A stretch of DNA of 64,000 bases from Lepidostoma basale (lineage: Eukaryota; Arthropoda; Insecta; Trichoptera; Lepidostomatidae): the NCBI GenBank assembly GCA_022606425.2, contig JAHDVF020001467.1:62001-126000 (forward strand), written 5' to 3'. The position numbers were made by a program, and so were the translations under genes. A model generated the notes under the pieces. It saw nothing but the letters and a program-made list of their open reading frames with translations, was not told the origin of the DNA and did no database searches. This document shows, piece by piece, positions 20,491 through 31,579 of the stretch. The stretch's first letter is position 1. Each line of letters begins with the position of its first letter.

Positions 20491-21461
20491 TATTTGAAAA
20501 CATACGTCTTTGTATTTCATGAAAAGTTAACAATTGTAATGGAATTCGCTTGAACACTCATAAATATTTCAGTAGTGTATTAGAAAACCCAGGTTCCTTA
20601 ATTAAATAAAACAATATAACACAGAAAACACATTTGGTTACAATGTCGCCGGATTCACGTTTCCTATCCCATAGCGCATATAAAAAGTTTTCTAAACAAC
20701 TTCAGCAACAAAAAAGAAGTTAAATTCACGGGAAAATGTTAAAGATAGACGGATGAGGAGTGATGGCTCTCCCTATAGAACTCTACTGTGGAACTGTGAA
20801 ATGATACAGTAGCAACTATGTATGAGTATAAAAGGACAAGACAGATGTCACAAAATAAAGATAAAAATACAAGTAAAACAGTACAACGCATAAAAAATAC
20901 GAATAACACAATTTAACATGTTTATTCTTGCTTCTACATTTTTATGCGGTGCCTTAGACTTTTATGAAAATTGTTTCGGTAGGGAATAAGCCTTAGGGTA
21001 TATCATTCTGCTACACAAAGGGTAAGTCTAGGTGTGGAAAACTTTTGACGCGCGTTTCGTTTCTGTTTAAAGTTTTTGTTCCTCTTAGAGAAATTATGAG
21101 ATAAACGCACTTCGTAAGTTTCTGTGATTTTCGAGAATGATAGATATTAACGCAATATATAATACGCATTTACATATTATAAATAATAATAGCTAAATTA
21201 AATATGGGTATCTCTCATTTGATAGAATTCATTTCAAACGATGAATATTGAACATCAGTATTATTACCATCTACCCAATTATGACATTGGTTTCATCGAT
21301 ACTATTTTAAAAAGTATAGTGTACTACTCGTATTTAAATATATTCTAAAGATAATGCAGGGTAGGAATAAAATACTCGTATCTAAAACAATTCAGATGAA
21401 TTGATTAATGGATGTAGTGCTTTGGTTAATCTAATTGAAAAATATAACTACATCATTTATA
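20491..21461. other. No gene; spacer
   Basis: No gene or recognised repeat. Short fragments near 20,760-20,830 resemble LINE 3' ends but are too decayed to call. Confidence 0.35.
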
Positions 21462-21621
21462 CGAATGAAAACGTCAGTTTTCTAGAAGTTTTATTATATT
21501 TTATGGGAATTACATGTTTCGCCCTTCTAAAGCATTATCAAATGTCTGACATTTTAAGGGCAAAACATGTCATTCCCATAAAATATAATAAAACTTCTAG
21601 ACAACTGGCGTGTTCATTCGT
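21462..21621. repeat. PAL-E palindromic repeat, most complete copy
   Basis: Arms of about 63 bases (ACGAATGAAAACGTCAG ... CATGTTTCGCCCTT on the left; mirrored AAGGGCAAAACATG ... TGTTCATTCGT on the right) at roughly 90% identity. The border TTTGGAGTTTTACATCATTG follows, as in other copies. The related minus-strand core elsewhere reads TTGATGATGCCCTAG with AAGGC and GAAACATGTC, a decayed hammerhead-like order. Confidence 0.8.
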
Positions 21622-21709
21622 ATTATTTTTTTAATTTGGAGTTTTACATCATTGTTCAAAAAACTATAACTAAGTCCATTATTTTGGCCGAAACACTATG
21701 ATACCTTAA

Positions 21710-21898
21710 CATTTTAAACTGTTACTGAAAAAAACTTTGTTTTTTGTATCACACATCAACCAATGTTGAAATCATCAGGTGTTACAATATATTATTGTTA
21801 CACCTGATGATGTCAACATTGGTTGATGAAACAGCTGTCGCGTAAAATAAAATACAATTGTGATACAAAAAACAAAGTTTATTTATTAACAGTTTAAA
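21710..21898. repeat. PAL-C palindromic repeat
   Basis: Left arm (AAACTGTTACTGAAAAAAAC, CATCAACCAATGTTGA, CATCAGGTGTTACAATA) mirrors the right arm about 21,790. The left arm lacks about 30 bases that the right arm keeps. A hammerhead-like motif occupies the right arm. Confidence 0.85.
21798..21845 (+). ncRNA. Hammerhead-ribozyme-like motif, family PAL-C
   Basis: CTGATGA (21,804-21,810) is a perfect first strand. One extra T follows, then helix II GTCAAC/GTTGAT with loop ATTG (21,812-21,827), GAAA (21,828-21,831), palindrome ACAGCTGT (21,831-21,838) and C17 (21,839). Helix I pairs TTACAC (21,798-21,803) with GCGTAA (21,840-21,845) at five of six positions. All core bases are intact apart from the extra base. 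Confidence 0.6.
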
Positions 21899-21959
21899 TT
21901 TATTTTCTTATCAGATAAACATTGGTTGTAACACTGTTGAATTTTACTGTGAAGACTTT

Positions 21960-22085
21960 TTTTATTAATTAATTAATTAGATTATATCGTTTTCCCGATT
22001 ATGAAGGTTTAAACCTTCGAAACGTGTTGAGAAAAATAAACTTAAAAGTGGAAAAAAACAGTGTTTTAATTCATAAAAAAAATCC
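21960..22085 (+). repeat. PAL-D repeat with hammerhead-like motif
   Basis: Core at 21,989-22,035: GTTTTC, CCGATTA, extra T, helix II GAAGG/CCTTC with loop TTTAAA, GAAA (22,019-22,022), ACGTGT, T, GAGAAAA. Helix I pairs TTTTC with GAGAA using one G-U. Two core changes are present. The 3' part (AACAGTGTTTTAATTCATAA) matches the other PAL-D copies. Confidence 0.55.
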
Positions 22086-22169
22086 TTCTTACTTTTCTAA
22101 TGGAAAGTAAGCAATATTATTTGCCTTTTCATAATATGTTATTATAGATATATATCAAGTAATTAATAC

Positions 22170-22315
22170 GAATGAAAATGTCTGTTTTATAGAAAAAATA
22201 TTATATTTTGAATCATATCATTGCCATAAAATATAATTAAACTTATAGGAAACTAACGTTTTCATTTATATTTAATATTTAATATAGTTTTACATCATTG
22301 TTCAAGAATAATAAT
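22170..22315. repeat. PAL-E copy, decayed
   Basis: AATACGAATGAAAATGTCTG on the left and AACGTTTTCATTTATATTTA on the right, with GTTTTACATCATTGTTCAAG as the border. The central core is deleted. Confidence 0.6.
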
Positions 22316-22997
22316 TAAATGTTAAAAAGAGTTGTGAAACAAAATCGTTATCGAACCCAAAATAAATTGTGGAAATAATTAGAATGGATGTGTATTTTAA
22401 ACGTTTATTTAAATACAATTTTAACCTGATTTTTATATTGTTAAAACTATTTACTATGAAATTATATCATTTTCGGAAAACAATATAGGGATAATTATAA
22501 TTCTCCATATGCTAAACACTTCATTCATTCAAAATTCAAGAAATTTAATACACTATATGTCTAGAGTTAACATTGAACTGAATACAATGGATGGAGAAAT
22601 GTAAGTTAATACGTATCTTAATATAATAGACCATTTGAAGTTTTCTAATAATGCAAATTAATCTACAAAACTTGATAGTATGGCTGGAGGGCGAGTCAAC
22701 AAGATATCGGAAATGTTCGGACAATCAGAGCGAGCCACTATTACTGACAGCCTTTCAACCCTATTTGTTGGCCCCAGGTTGTGCGGAGAGTCATTCAGGT
22801 CCGATAAGAGGGAATGACAGCGACGCGGCACTGCTGCAATCGAATTAGTAATTCGAAACACTCTAAATAGTAATCGATGTCAACGGTACGGTATCGCAAT
22901 CTAGCAGTTAACAGCTGGACTCATTCATAATTCATTAATTAAAATATTATAATTCAATATTTCATTATACGATAAATTGTAATAAATTGTTTATTTC
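22316..22997. other. No gene; single-copy island at 22,630-22,920
   Basis: The island is GC-richer and not repeated in the window. Open frames on both strands across it (65-67 codons) show no family. A conserved regulatory element is possible but only inferred. Confidence 0.4.
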
Positions 22998-23425
22998 TGC
23001 CTAACAGGATGTCAATATTTTGCGTACTTTTAGTACTGATATATAGAGCAGAAACGCTAACCCTCACCATGTCGACCATAAGGAGACTCCATGTAGCACA
23101 GAGGAAACATGAAAGAGCCATGTTACATGTAAGACTCTCAGACGAAGTAACAGATGTCGTCGAAAGGGTAGCTAAGCTTAAATGGTCATTTGCGGGACAT
23201 GTTGCCAGATTGGTAGACGATATATAAACCAGAAAGGTGGTAGAGTGAAGACCACGCGAAGATAATAGAAACAGAGGGAGACCCCCCACACGATGGTCCG
23301 ATGACATTCAAAGAATTGCTGGCGATTGGATGCGAAAGGCCGCAAGACAGGAATACGTGGAGACTTTATGGGGGAGGCCTATGTCCAACTGTGTACGACA
23401 ACGGCTGTTTAAGTAAGTAAGTAAA
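22998..23425 (+). mobile_element. RTE-like LINE 3' end, AAGT-tailed
   Basis: Codes for IYRAETLTLTMSTIRRLHVA, then LKWSFAGHVARLVDD, a stop, and, with frame changes, a GRPPTRWSDDIQR-like segment ending in AAGTAAGTAAGTAAA. This is the region after the RT in RTE-type ORFs. At least two disruptions. Confidence 0.75.
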
Positions 23426-24035
23426 AATAGTGATTTAAGGATATTTAAAAACTAAACATTACGATAAGTCTTATAAGTCAAATAATTAATACCTCTAGTA
23501 TTTTTACGCTATCTCTCTTACAATTAAATATAGGTTCCTAAACATTGTTTGACCACCACCCTTTCAAAAATATATTAACTGTTACGCCTTATTTAACTGA
23601 TAGATGAGTAATGTTTTTTTTTTTATTAGATCTACCGACGTTGTACAAATAAGCATATCGACTACCACCTTCCCGGATCGTTCATTTTAGAAAATACAAA
23701 TTATTTGTGATTTTAATATTACTTAATAATGTCATTGAGAACCAGCAAGATGATTTGATGACATAAAAAAGTGGCAGGAGGTCAATGGCACACAGTGGCG
23801 AGGGATAGAAAGTTGTGAAAGTCGGGAAGTGTGGTACCTATGGCCAACTATGGACGACTGCAGAACTATGGACGACGATGGAACTATGAAATGATGAAGA
23901 TAATGATGAATTTCAAAAAACTTTTATTATAAATAAAACTTCTATAATTGGTTGCATGAATTTAGTTGTTTTAAGCCTAATTAATCAACACCCACAAAAC
24001 ACATCCTAAAAAATTAATATTGCGATAAAACTATT
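23426..24035. other. No gene; spacer with a decayed LINE tail
   Basis: Positions 23,740-23,905 (ATTTGATGACATAAAAAAG, GATGAAGATAATGATGAA) look like a very decayed RTE 3' end. Nothing else is recognised. Confidence 0.35.
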
Positions 24036-24503
24036 GACGGACCGGGAAAAATGTGGCATGATCAAATAAATTTGTCGACCTTTGTGGCAAAGTAATAAGA
24101 GCTCTGACTTCCATACCGAAGGTTCCAGGTTTGATTCCCGGCGATGGCATTGTGATTATGACATTGTCTTTGGTCTGGTGTAGAATTCACGTGACGATAA
24201 AATGGCGATAGACACTACCTATCACATGTCATAAAAATCAATATAATCGCTAAAAATAAATTGTATATAATAATTAGGTTCAAACGACCTGTTATATACA
24301 AGAAAGAAAAAAAAAACATATTGAGTTTCGGCCACGAGAAGAGTTGGAGAAATCGACGTGCGTGCATGACACGATGTATAAATGTTGAGGAATCGAGAGA
24401 AATATTTCAGGAAAGAACAGTGTGGCGGTCCATTATTTCTGCCTACCTCTTCGACGAGACCGCGTAATGGTTGGTTCGTTAGTTAGTTTAGTTAGTTAAC
24501 TAT
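24036..24503 (+). mobile_element. RTE-A LINE interrupted by SINE-1
   Basis: RTE-A pieces at 24,036-24,076 (GGACCGGGAAAAATGTGGCA) and 24,306-24,503 (CGGCCACGAGAAGAGTTGGA to a GTTAGTTAGTTTAGTTAGTT tail) flank a complete SINE-1. The two pieces join in register at the HDQIN-coding site, so the SINE came later. Confidence 0.8.
24077..24305 (+). mobile_element. SINE-1 copy nested in RTE-A
   Basis: tRNA-like head with A box TGGCAAAGTAA (mutated) and B box GGTTTGATTCC, then GTCTTTGGTCTGGTGTAGAA, the body and the end AAACGACCTGTTATATACAAG. The body has a short deletion. Confidence 0.85.
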
Positions 24504-26089
24504 TCACAATTCAGAATTGTTTTCAATACTGTAATGTACGTATGAAATATTAGTTTAATAATAAGAATTTTATTCCATTATTTAAAAGTTTTTACATTAT
24601 ATTCAAAATCATAAAGATTCGCCATCTCTGCGCCACCGTGCAGCCTCCCTTCCTCTCCCTTAGAAGACTCCTCCGGCTTTCATAACGTATTCATAACCTC
24701 GCATTGTTTGCACCTGTACGGATAATCGCAGGTATTCGCTACGGGAGATCTTCCACTTACATTTGAAGACAGATAGGAAATGAAGCAGAATGCATAAACG
24801 TTTTATTACATTCTTAAAACCATTGTTTCGCTCCGGGAGAGTGTGAATTTCGCCCGTCAAAAAAGTAACACTGCTGTCTGATGTCTTCCCTCGCTTTTGC
24901 TACAGACGTGACTCAAAAATCTTAATTATGTATGCTGCTTCAACTTAGGTGTTACAAAGCTTAGTGCTTCGAGATTGTACTCAGACCATTCCGAAAGATT
25001 TATTACATTTTTACCCTAGTCACTCTTTTGTTAGCAAATATCATTTAGATTCAAAAACAGATATTAACATTATCACAACTTGAAACAAGTATCTATAAGT
25101 AATATTGAAATATCATACCTTGAATGTTTCTGGTAACAGAGAAGTTATTCTGTATCAAAATTCTTCAACTCATGTAAAACACGTGTCACTGCCTTCCGAG
25201 TTAAATCACAAACTCTTTCGTGTCGAACATCGTATTGCACAACACGTCAATAGAAAACCTAAAAAAAAACGGAACATCATAAGAATCTACGAAAATGCCA
25301 CAATATTAATAAATAATGTTTTGCAACTATACCTTATTATAATTTGTTTTTCTTTAATAAACAATAAAGCACATGTCGCCTCTTGAATTATCGTAATGTG
25401 GGTAATTTCAGTAATCCGTCTCGTCTTATAGTTAAACAACCATTCCAACAGATGTCACTATGCGTTCAGTAATTTTGAACGGTTTTTAAATTTAACTTAC
25501 TTATGAGATTATATCTAGTTCACATTGTTTCTAATAACTTTAATATCTCTTTGAATATTACATATGGCTTCAACTATTTTTTGTGTATTAATTTCATGTT
25601 AATTAACAATACGAATAATAGGTATATAGGTATGAACTCATCTATAAATTTTCCATATTCAATTGTTTATTCATATATTAAAATGTATTGATTACTTATT
25701 ATTATCAACATGAAATATTATGTGTGCTCTTTAAAATTTTATTAATTTCTGTTATAATTCTCTTGCGTACGAATACTCGACTTTTTCCGATTTTAAATGT
25801 CCTATTTAAAATTGTGTTGTGATTGCACAACATCGTAGGGTATGTTTTTTTTAGAACTGTGAGGGAAAGGTCAAAGATGTAAGTCACTGGCGAGAGTACT
25901 TTTCGTTACTCGATTTATCCTAAAAAGTAATTATTTATTATACGAGTACTCGTAAAATAATGACGTAGAATTCCGTAGAATTATACTTAGAAAATTGAAA
26001 AACATATTAAAAAACACGACATGTTGTTATTGTATCGAATTTTAAATGCGTTTTTATTAGTCTTTCTGTTTAGTTTTTATTATATTTTT
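24504..26089. other. No gene; island at 24,600-24,950, rest AT-rich
   Basis: The island is single-copy here and less AT-rich (GCGCCACCGTGCAGCCTCCC). The 93-codon frame at 25,105 shows no family. From 25,400 to 26,090 the sequence is AT-rich and featureless. Confidence 0.4.
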
Positions 26090-26145
26090 ACACCGATGAG
26101 GATTTTAAGATGGAGGTATCCTCCGAAACATATCACGTTTTTTCA
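26090..26145 (+). ncRNA. Hammerhead-like motif, PAL-D-related, decayed
   Basis: CACCGATGAGG with hairpin GGAGGTATCCTCC, then GAAACATATC. The order CCGATGA / helix / GAAAC / near-palindrome is kept, but the spacing is longer and helix I is not evident. Confidence 0.35.
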
Positions 26146-26249
26146 TATTTTTTTATTAAATAGTGGATTAAACAAAGTTTTTCAATTTCCTAAGTATAAG
26201 ACGTTGAATTTATGTAGTTAAAAAATAAAAATTTTGAAATTTTTATCTA

Positions 26250-26432
26250 ACAAACCATTACGCCGTCTCCCGAAGGGGTGGGAAAGAACTGTCTTTCCTG
26301 ACATCATTTTCTCGGTTCCTCAACATTCATAAATCGTGTCATGAACGTACGTTGATTTCTTCAACATTTAAAATTTGATTTATTTGATCGTGTCCTGTTT
26401 TTCTCGGTTTTCTCTATCTCTAGTTCCTCGAT
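26250..26432 (-). mobile_element. RTE-A LINE fragment
   Basis: AACAAACCATTACGCCGTCT tail and stop region complement, then the MTRFMNVEE and HDQIN blocks. It ends at the NRDREN-like segment. Confidence 0.75.
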
Positions 26433-26505
26433 ATTTTTTTGTGTTTTTCATAAGCTTGTTCTTATACGAAATATGTAAAAGTAATCACTAAACTTTTTTT
26501 ATATA

Positions 26506-26703
26506 TAATACAACAAGTTTGTTTTTAGCTGATATATTGATTCTCGTGACACGTGATAAGTAGCTAAACTATCGCCATTTTATTGTAACGTTAATTCTAC
26601 ACTAAACCAAAGATAGTGTGACAATCACACTGCCATCCCCAGGAATCAAACCTGGGACCTTGGGTATGGAAGTCGGAGCCCTTTTCACTATGCCACGAAG
26701 GTC
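26506..26703 (-). mobile_element. SINE-1 copy, reverse strand
   Basis: Full-length order in reverse: end block, body (TATCGCCATTTTATTG), CAGTGTGACAATCACACTG-like block here with AGATAGTGTGACAATC, then tRNA-like head ending GCCACGAAGGTC. The B box is slightly changed (GGAATCAAACC on this strand). Confidence 0.85.
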
Positions 26704-28107
26704 GACAAAATTTGATTTTATTTCTTTAAATCAAATGGATTAAAAATTCGTTAAGACTTAATTATGTAATTAGTTATTAAGTAGCATTAAATAAAACCCT
26801 GAACGACATTTCCCCTGACGGATTTTTCTATAATTTCAAAGTTTGATGAGTTAAAAGTTCCGACATGTAATCATTTAATTTTGGTAATTATGAAAACTTT
26901 TCTAATTGAAAATTTATATCTTAATTTTGAACTTGGTGTCAAGTAGATGAACAGATGATGGGTGGCCTTGCCTCACTCTCGGGGACTTAATTTTCTTTCA
27001 GTAGACGATCAATGAAACCCAACTTATAACATTTCTCACTTTTAATAGGTGCCATTATTGTAAAACGTTATACATAAATCTGACTAATAAATAAAATATA
27101 TTTTATTAGTGTTCGAGTTTTTAATTATATTGACCTTTCTTTATCGAAATGAAAGATGGCACAAAGAAGATGCCTCCACGTGTGATGTTACTACAACTAT
27201 AACACACGGCACCCCTGGAAACATAACAAATTTACCAAACCTTCCACCACAAAGAAAAAGAGCGATATGGTATTTTTAGGATCATCTCTACAAAACTAGC
27301 TTACCATTGACACGATGAAGAAGAAGATGACTCTTGCGATAGAAGAATAAAAATACAACATGTGAGAGAGAATGCAAATGTCTCTCGATGCATGTTCGCA
27401 AAAAATCATTTAAAATACATGGAAAGAATGAATGAAGAAAGTATCAATGAAATAATCTCGTAACATCAAAAGAAATTAAAATAAAAGTTATTATATATTT
27501 GTCTTTGATCGAAAGTTTAGCTAATTATTTTTGAACTATGACGTAAAACTCTAATTTCAATAATTAAAACGAATTGAAATGACTATTTTATATAAGTTTC
27601 TTTTAGATATTTTATGGGAAAGACATGTTTCGACTTGCTAAGGCATGATCAAATCGCACATCCTCTGAAAAACTGTGACAACACAAAAAAAGCAGATCTG
27701 AGAAAAACACATTTTAATATTTGTTTTACCTTACATAAACTACTATGTTGTAATGATAATGAATACTAAGCGTATATTGTTATTATTGTATGTGAAATTC
27801 ATCAATCTATTCGTGGATTATAAAACATATAAGATGACAGTACATTTTTATTGAAAACAAAAAATTTCTGTGTTACAACAGTTTTTCAGAGGTTGTGCGA
27901 AATGTTTTTGAAAAATGTGAACGCCTTAGCAAGGCGAAACATATTTTATCATTCATTAGATACAATATGTATAACAAAACTTCTAGTAATCAAACTTTTT
28001 CATTTGTATGAATCAAATGTTTTAACTTTAAGAGCAAAAGCGATATTACGTAAGTCGAACCGCCTATAGATATAAATATAATATTATGAATATGCTCGAA
28101 AAGAATG
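26704..28107. other. No gene; spacer with PAL-E pieces
   Basis: PAL-E fragments lie at 27,540-27,665 (TTTTATGGGAAAGACATG, TTTCGACTTGCTAAGGCATG) and 27,900-27,985 (CGCCTTAGCAAGGCGAAACA), separated by unrelated sequence. A region at 27,110-27,350 ending GAAGAAGAAGATG may be a decayed LINE tail. No gene. Confidence 0.45.
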
Positions 28108-28618
28108 TTCAATGAATGGCAGTGCACAATGGTGTTCTTCTACCGAACCTTGTGTATGGAAGCGAAGCATGGAACTGGCAAAAGAAGGATGAAAGTAGAA
28201 TAAATGCAGTAGAAATGAGATCACGAATGTTTGGATACTCTGTGTGTGATAGAGTGTCGAATGAAAATATAAGAAGTGAATGCGGTGCGAATGATGGTGT
28301 TGTGAACAAAATAATGAAAGGATCATTAAGATGGTTTGGACATATGGAAAGAATGAATGAAGAAAAATGGTAAAAAAAATTATATGTTAACGATGTAAAT
28401 GGAACCAGAAATAGAGGAAGACCGAGGAAAACGTGGCACGATCAAATAAATCAAATATTGAATGTCGGCCATGTGAGGAGTCAGAGAAATCGACGCGCGT
28501 GCATGACACGATGTATGAATGTTGAGGAAGTGAGAGACATATGTCAGGAGAGAAAAGTGTGGCAGTCCATTCTTTCTCCCTACCTTTTCGGAGAGACGGC
28601 GTGATGGTTAGTTAGTTA
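28108..28618 (+). mobile_element. RTE-A LINE, well-preserved 3' portion
   Basis: Codes for MAVHNGVLLPNLVYGSEAWN, DESRINAVEMRSRMFG, IMKGSLRWFGHMERMNEEKW, a stop, then NGTRNRGRPRKTWHDQIN, RRACMTRCMNVEEV, KVWQSIL and FGETA with a (GTTA)3 tail. One stop and a missing RT core make it dead. Confidence 0.9.
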
Positions 28619-29094
28619 GAATGTTCAATTATGTGGATTGTCTGTAGCGTATTACAGTCAAATCATTAGTTTTAAATATGCATTTGTTGATTGAAAACAT
28701 GGCCCCAACTCGAATAGCTTTTGCCAAAGCGTTAATATTTTAAACTGTTTTATTTCAAAAACGTTTCGGAGCCAGCCACGCGAGAAGGAAAATCAATATG
28801 GAGTAATAAAGTTGATGAATTTGTTTTCACTGCTCGGCCGGGCGGAAACGCAAAGTGCGCCCAATAACAATGTAGGTTCATATTCAGGTGACACGTCGCT
28901 CGTATTGACAATTACCTATTAACTTCCCGCGCTGGAAATGGCTGCTCTGCCGAGTTTATTCCACGGCTTATAAAATATGTGCATTATGCCCACCTCCATA
29001 CCTTCCTATCCATCAGCTGGCAGTGGCGCCCCGCGGGGCCTCCACTTCGTAATGAAAATTCATTCATTATAATACAAGATCAGCTACTTTTAAC
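28619..29094. other. No gene; single-copy GC-richer island
   Basis: Positions 28,760-29,060 are single-copy in the window and contain GC-rich stretches (GCTCGGCCGGGCGGAAACGC; GTGGCGCCCCGCGGGGCC). No coding family; a regulatory element is possible. Confidence 0.4.
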
Positions 29095-29595
29095 ACTTTT
29101 TACATATAACTATCAATCGCGATGTTTCCTCTAAGGGGTAGTCAGAAAGACTACCCCTTCTATAACTAACTACCCCCATAAAGGCACACAAGACTCTGAA
29201 GCACAGCGCAGAAACGACGCCGCTGAAACGAGGAGGAGGAGGAAGGAGAGACCACTGGGAAACGGTGACGGCTCCATTACAGGCGCCTTCCCCTGCCCCC
29301 GATGCCCCAGAAAATGTGGGTCCAGGATCGGGCTCTTCAGTCACATGCGGACCCATAACCGTGAAGGACAGTCTTCCTCGGACACGAGGGACAGCCGATG
29401 ATGATGAGTCAGAAAGAATGTATCGCCACACTGTTCTTTTCTGACATAGTCTCATAAATCGTGTCATACACGCACGTCAATTTGTACGACTCCTAATGTG
29501 GACGACATTTAATATTTTATTGATTTAATCGTGCCACGTTTTTCATAGTGATCCTCTATTTCTTATTCCGTTTGTATAATTTACATTTCTTTGCT
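29095..29595 (-). mobile_element. RTE-A LINE split by another LINE
   Basis: RTE-A reverse-strand pieces at 29,095-29,150 and 29,407-29,595 flank a foreign 256-bp insert. The 11-bp AGTCAGAAAGA is duplicated at 29,140-29,150 and 29,407-29,417 as the target-site duplication. Confidence 0.8.
29151..29406 (+). mobile_element. LINE 3' end encoding a C2H2 zinc finger
   Basis: An open frame ending at 29,401 reads TRRRRKERPL, GAFPCPRCPRKCGSRIGLF, SHMRTHNREG and stops. It has the C-x2-C...L-x2-H-x3-H spacing of a C2H2 finger, here CPRC ... GLFSHMRTH. The stop TGA runs straight into TGATG, so the 3' untranslated part is only a GAT-type repeat, as in RTE elements. It is flanked by an 11-bp target duplication. 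LINEs whose ORF ends in an SRIGL.SH.RTH finger are known in invertebrates. Confidence 0.75.
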
Positions 29596-30320
29596 ATGCT
29601 GACGACGCTGAAATACTGGCAGAGAATAACCTACCAATCTCTACCAATTCCACCTTACATTTAAAAAAATAACATGACGATTTCTACTAGTAAAAAGAAG
29701 TGCTTAACGATATCAAAAGAGCCGATCAGATGTAAACTAAACATCGATAACACATCCATTGAGCAAGTCATGCGATTAACTTACCTAGGTGTAGAGTTCT
29801 GTAGCTACAGTGACCTATATGACGAAGTGCGAGTACAAACCATCAAAACGACATCCGTGGTTGGCTGCTTGCGCGACACCATATGGAGGAACAAATACAT
29901 GATAACCGAAAGTAAAGTCAAGATATACAAGGCATGCGTCCGCCCCATCATGACCTATGGAATAGAGGTCAAAGCTGAATCCAATAGAACTAAGAACCTT
30001 CATAGATTATCTAAATGCGAATCCTACGCTCCATCGCAGGCAAAACCCTCATAGATCGAATCAGAAATGAAACGATAAGGTCTGTCTGTGGTGTTGAGGA
30101 CATAGTAAAATGGGGAAGAAGTACAAGGCGCTTTTGGAGAGACCACGTGGATCGCATGGAGAATACAAGAATTACAACAATTGTTAAAGATGAAAACCCA
30201 AGCAGCAAGAGACTACCAGTAAGGCCGCCAAAAAGATAGAGGTTTGGCTGGACATCATCATTCCAGGACAACTCACTATCACAAACAGGTCATACGACCT
30301 AAACTAAGAGGAAGAAGATG
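29596..30320 (+). mobile_element. RTE-C LINE, post-RT region
   Basis: Two frames joined by a frameshift near 30,018. The first, 126 codons, includes SIEQVMRLTYLGVEFCSYSD, VVGCLRDTIWRNKYM and KIYKACVRPIMTYGIEVKAE. The second, 74 codons, has RILRSIAGKTLIDRIRNET, VEDIVKWGRSTRRFWRDHV and LPVRPPKR, followed by stops and a GAGGAAGAAGATG tail. No active-site YADD is included. Confidence 0.8.
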
Positions 30321-30369
30321 AATAACATTAGTTTCTTCACCATTATTGATTTTTTCCAAAAATGTTCTC

Positions 30370-30589
30370 TACAACAGTGTGTACGGAAAGAGAAGCTGTG
30401 AAAGACCAAGGAAAGCATGGCATGACCAAGTTAATCAAATACTAAAAAGCGGCCTCATTCGAAGTCGGAAATATCGACGAGCGTGCATGTTACGATGTAT
30501 GATTGTGGTGAGATCTCAAGAGGTATGTCAGGACAGAGCATTGTACCTGCCCATTATCTCTGCCTACCCCTAAGTAACGGTTAGTTAAT
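30370..30589 (+). mobile_element. RTE-A LINE 3'-end fragment
   Basis: Codes for CERPRKAWHDQVNQILKS, RRACMLRCM, EVCQDRALYLPI..AYP, then TAAGTAACGGTTAGTT. It is directly followed by an inverted RTE-A piece at 30,590-30,665 (GTGTCCAAACCATCTTAATG), from further upstream in the element. Confidence 0.75.
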
Positions 30590-30665
30590 GTGTCCAAACC
30601 ATCTTAATGACCCTTTCATCATTTTCATTTGCCTTACATTCGCTTCCTCGATTATACGAGTATAT
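30590..30665 (-). mobile_element. RTE-A LINE, inverted internal piece
   Basis: Reverse complement of the LRWFGHM-coding segment, butted against the 3' end of the forward copy. The order is opposite to a simple twin-priming product. Confidence 0.55.
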
Positions 30666-31579
30666 TTTATAGCGTATAAGAACCATTAGTTATGATTCAT
30701 CGGTCTGTTACAGTAGTTTTGCCGAAACGCAGAGATTAAGTGTTTTAAAAATAAATTTCTAAAAAAAAAATTATGCGGTTTTTCTTCAATATTGTTAAAT
30801 ATTAACATTTAAATGAAGAGAGACACGAGAAGGGGAGTTCATAGTATTTCCTATAGTATTTTTATTATAATTTATGGGAATGAGATATTTCATCTTATTA
30901 AGGCATTATCAAATGTTATTTGATAATGCCTTAGGAGTTTTTTTTTTTTTTTTATTTAATTTATTTTTTTTTAAAACCCAATTGGGTTATATGGTGAACG
31001 AAACATTTAATTCAGATAAACTATAATTAAACTTATAGATAACAGGCGTTTTCATTCGTATTAATAATTTAAAGGTTATCCAAGTTTTCGAAGTTCGAAT
31101 TTTTCATACTTGTTCCAAAATAGAAATATAAAACTTTAGTCGAAAGTTTCGCCCTTGTTCCGCGCACCGCGAACAAAATGCAACGCAGTGAATGCGCGCG
31201 TGTTCACGTCAGTACTTAGTTTATCATTATTTGAACGCGAGAACACGCGGGCACTGTGTCCTGCCAACAATATGATGTATTTCCAAAGCAAAATGTTGAA
31301 TTATTTTCAGAATTGAAAACGCCGCGGGCTGTGAACTGCAAATGATCAATATTTGCCAATTAAGATCCATAAAGCCAGCTGTTCGAAAATACCCGCCTAT
31401 TTTTCATTATAATGCAAGCTAAAATATTTCCAGATTTTCGTCATTTCTATTATAATATTTATTTTGAAAACATTTCTGTTTTTTTTTAGTAACGTGTTTC
31501 CAGCCACTTTGCCATCTTTGATTTGACTCGAAAATAACAATCATGAAATTGTAATTTTATATTTTAATATAACAGTGAT
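30666..31579. other. No gene; PAL-E copy and a single-copy island
   Basis: PAL-E spans about 30,855-31,065 with the short palindrome AGGCATTATCAAATGTTATT and its mirror (30,901-30,932). The island 31,130-31,420 has GC-rich parts (CCGCGCACCGCGAACAAAAT; AACGCGAGAACACGCGGGC) and is not repeated here. Confidence 0.45.
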
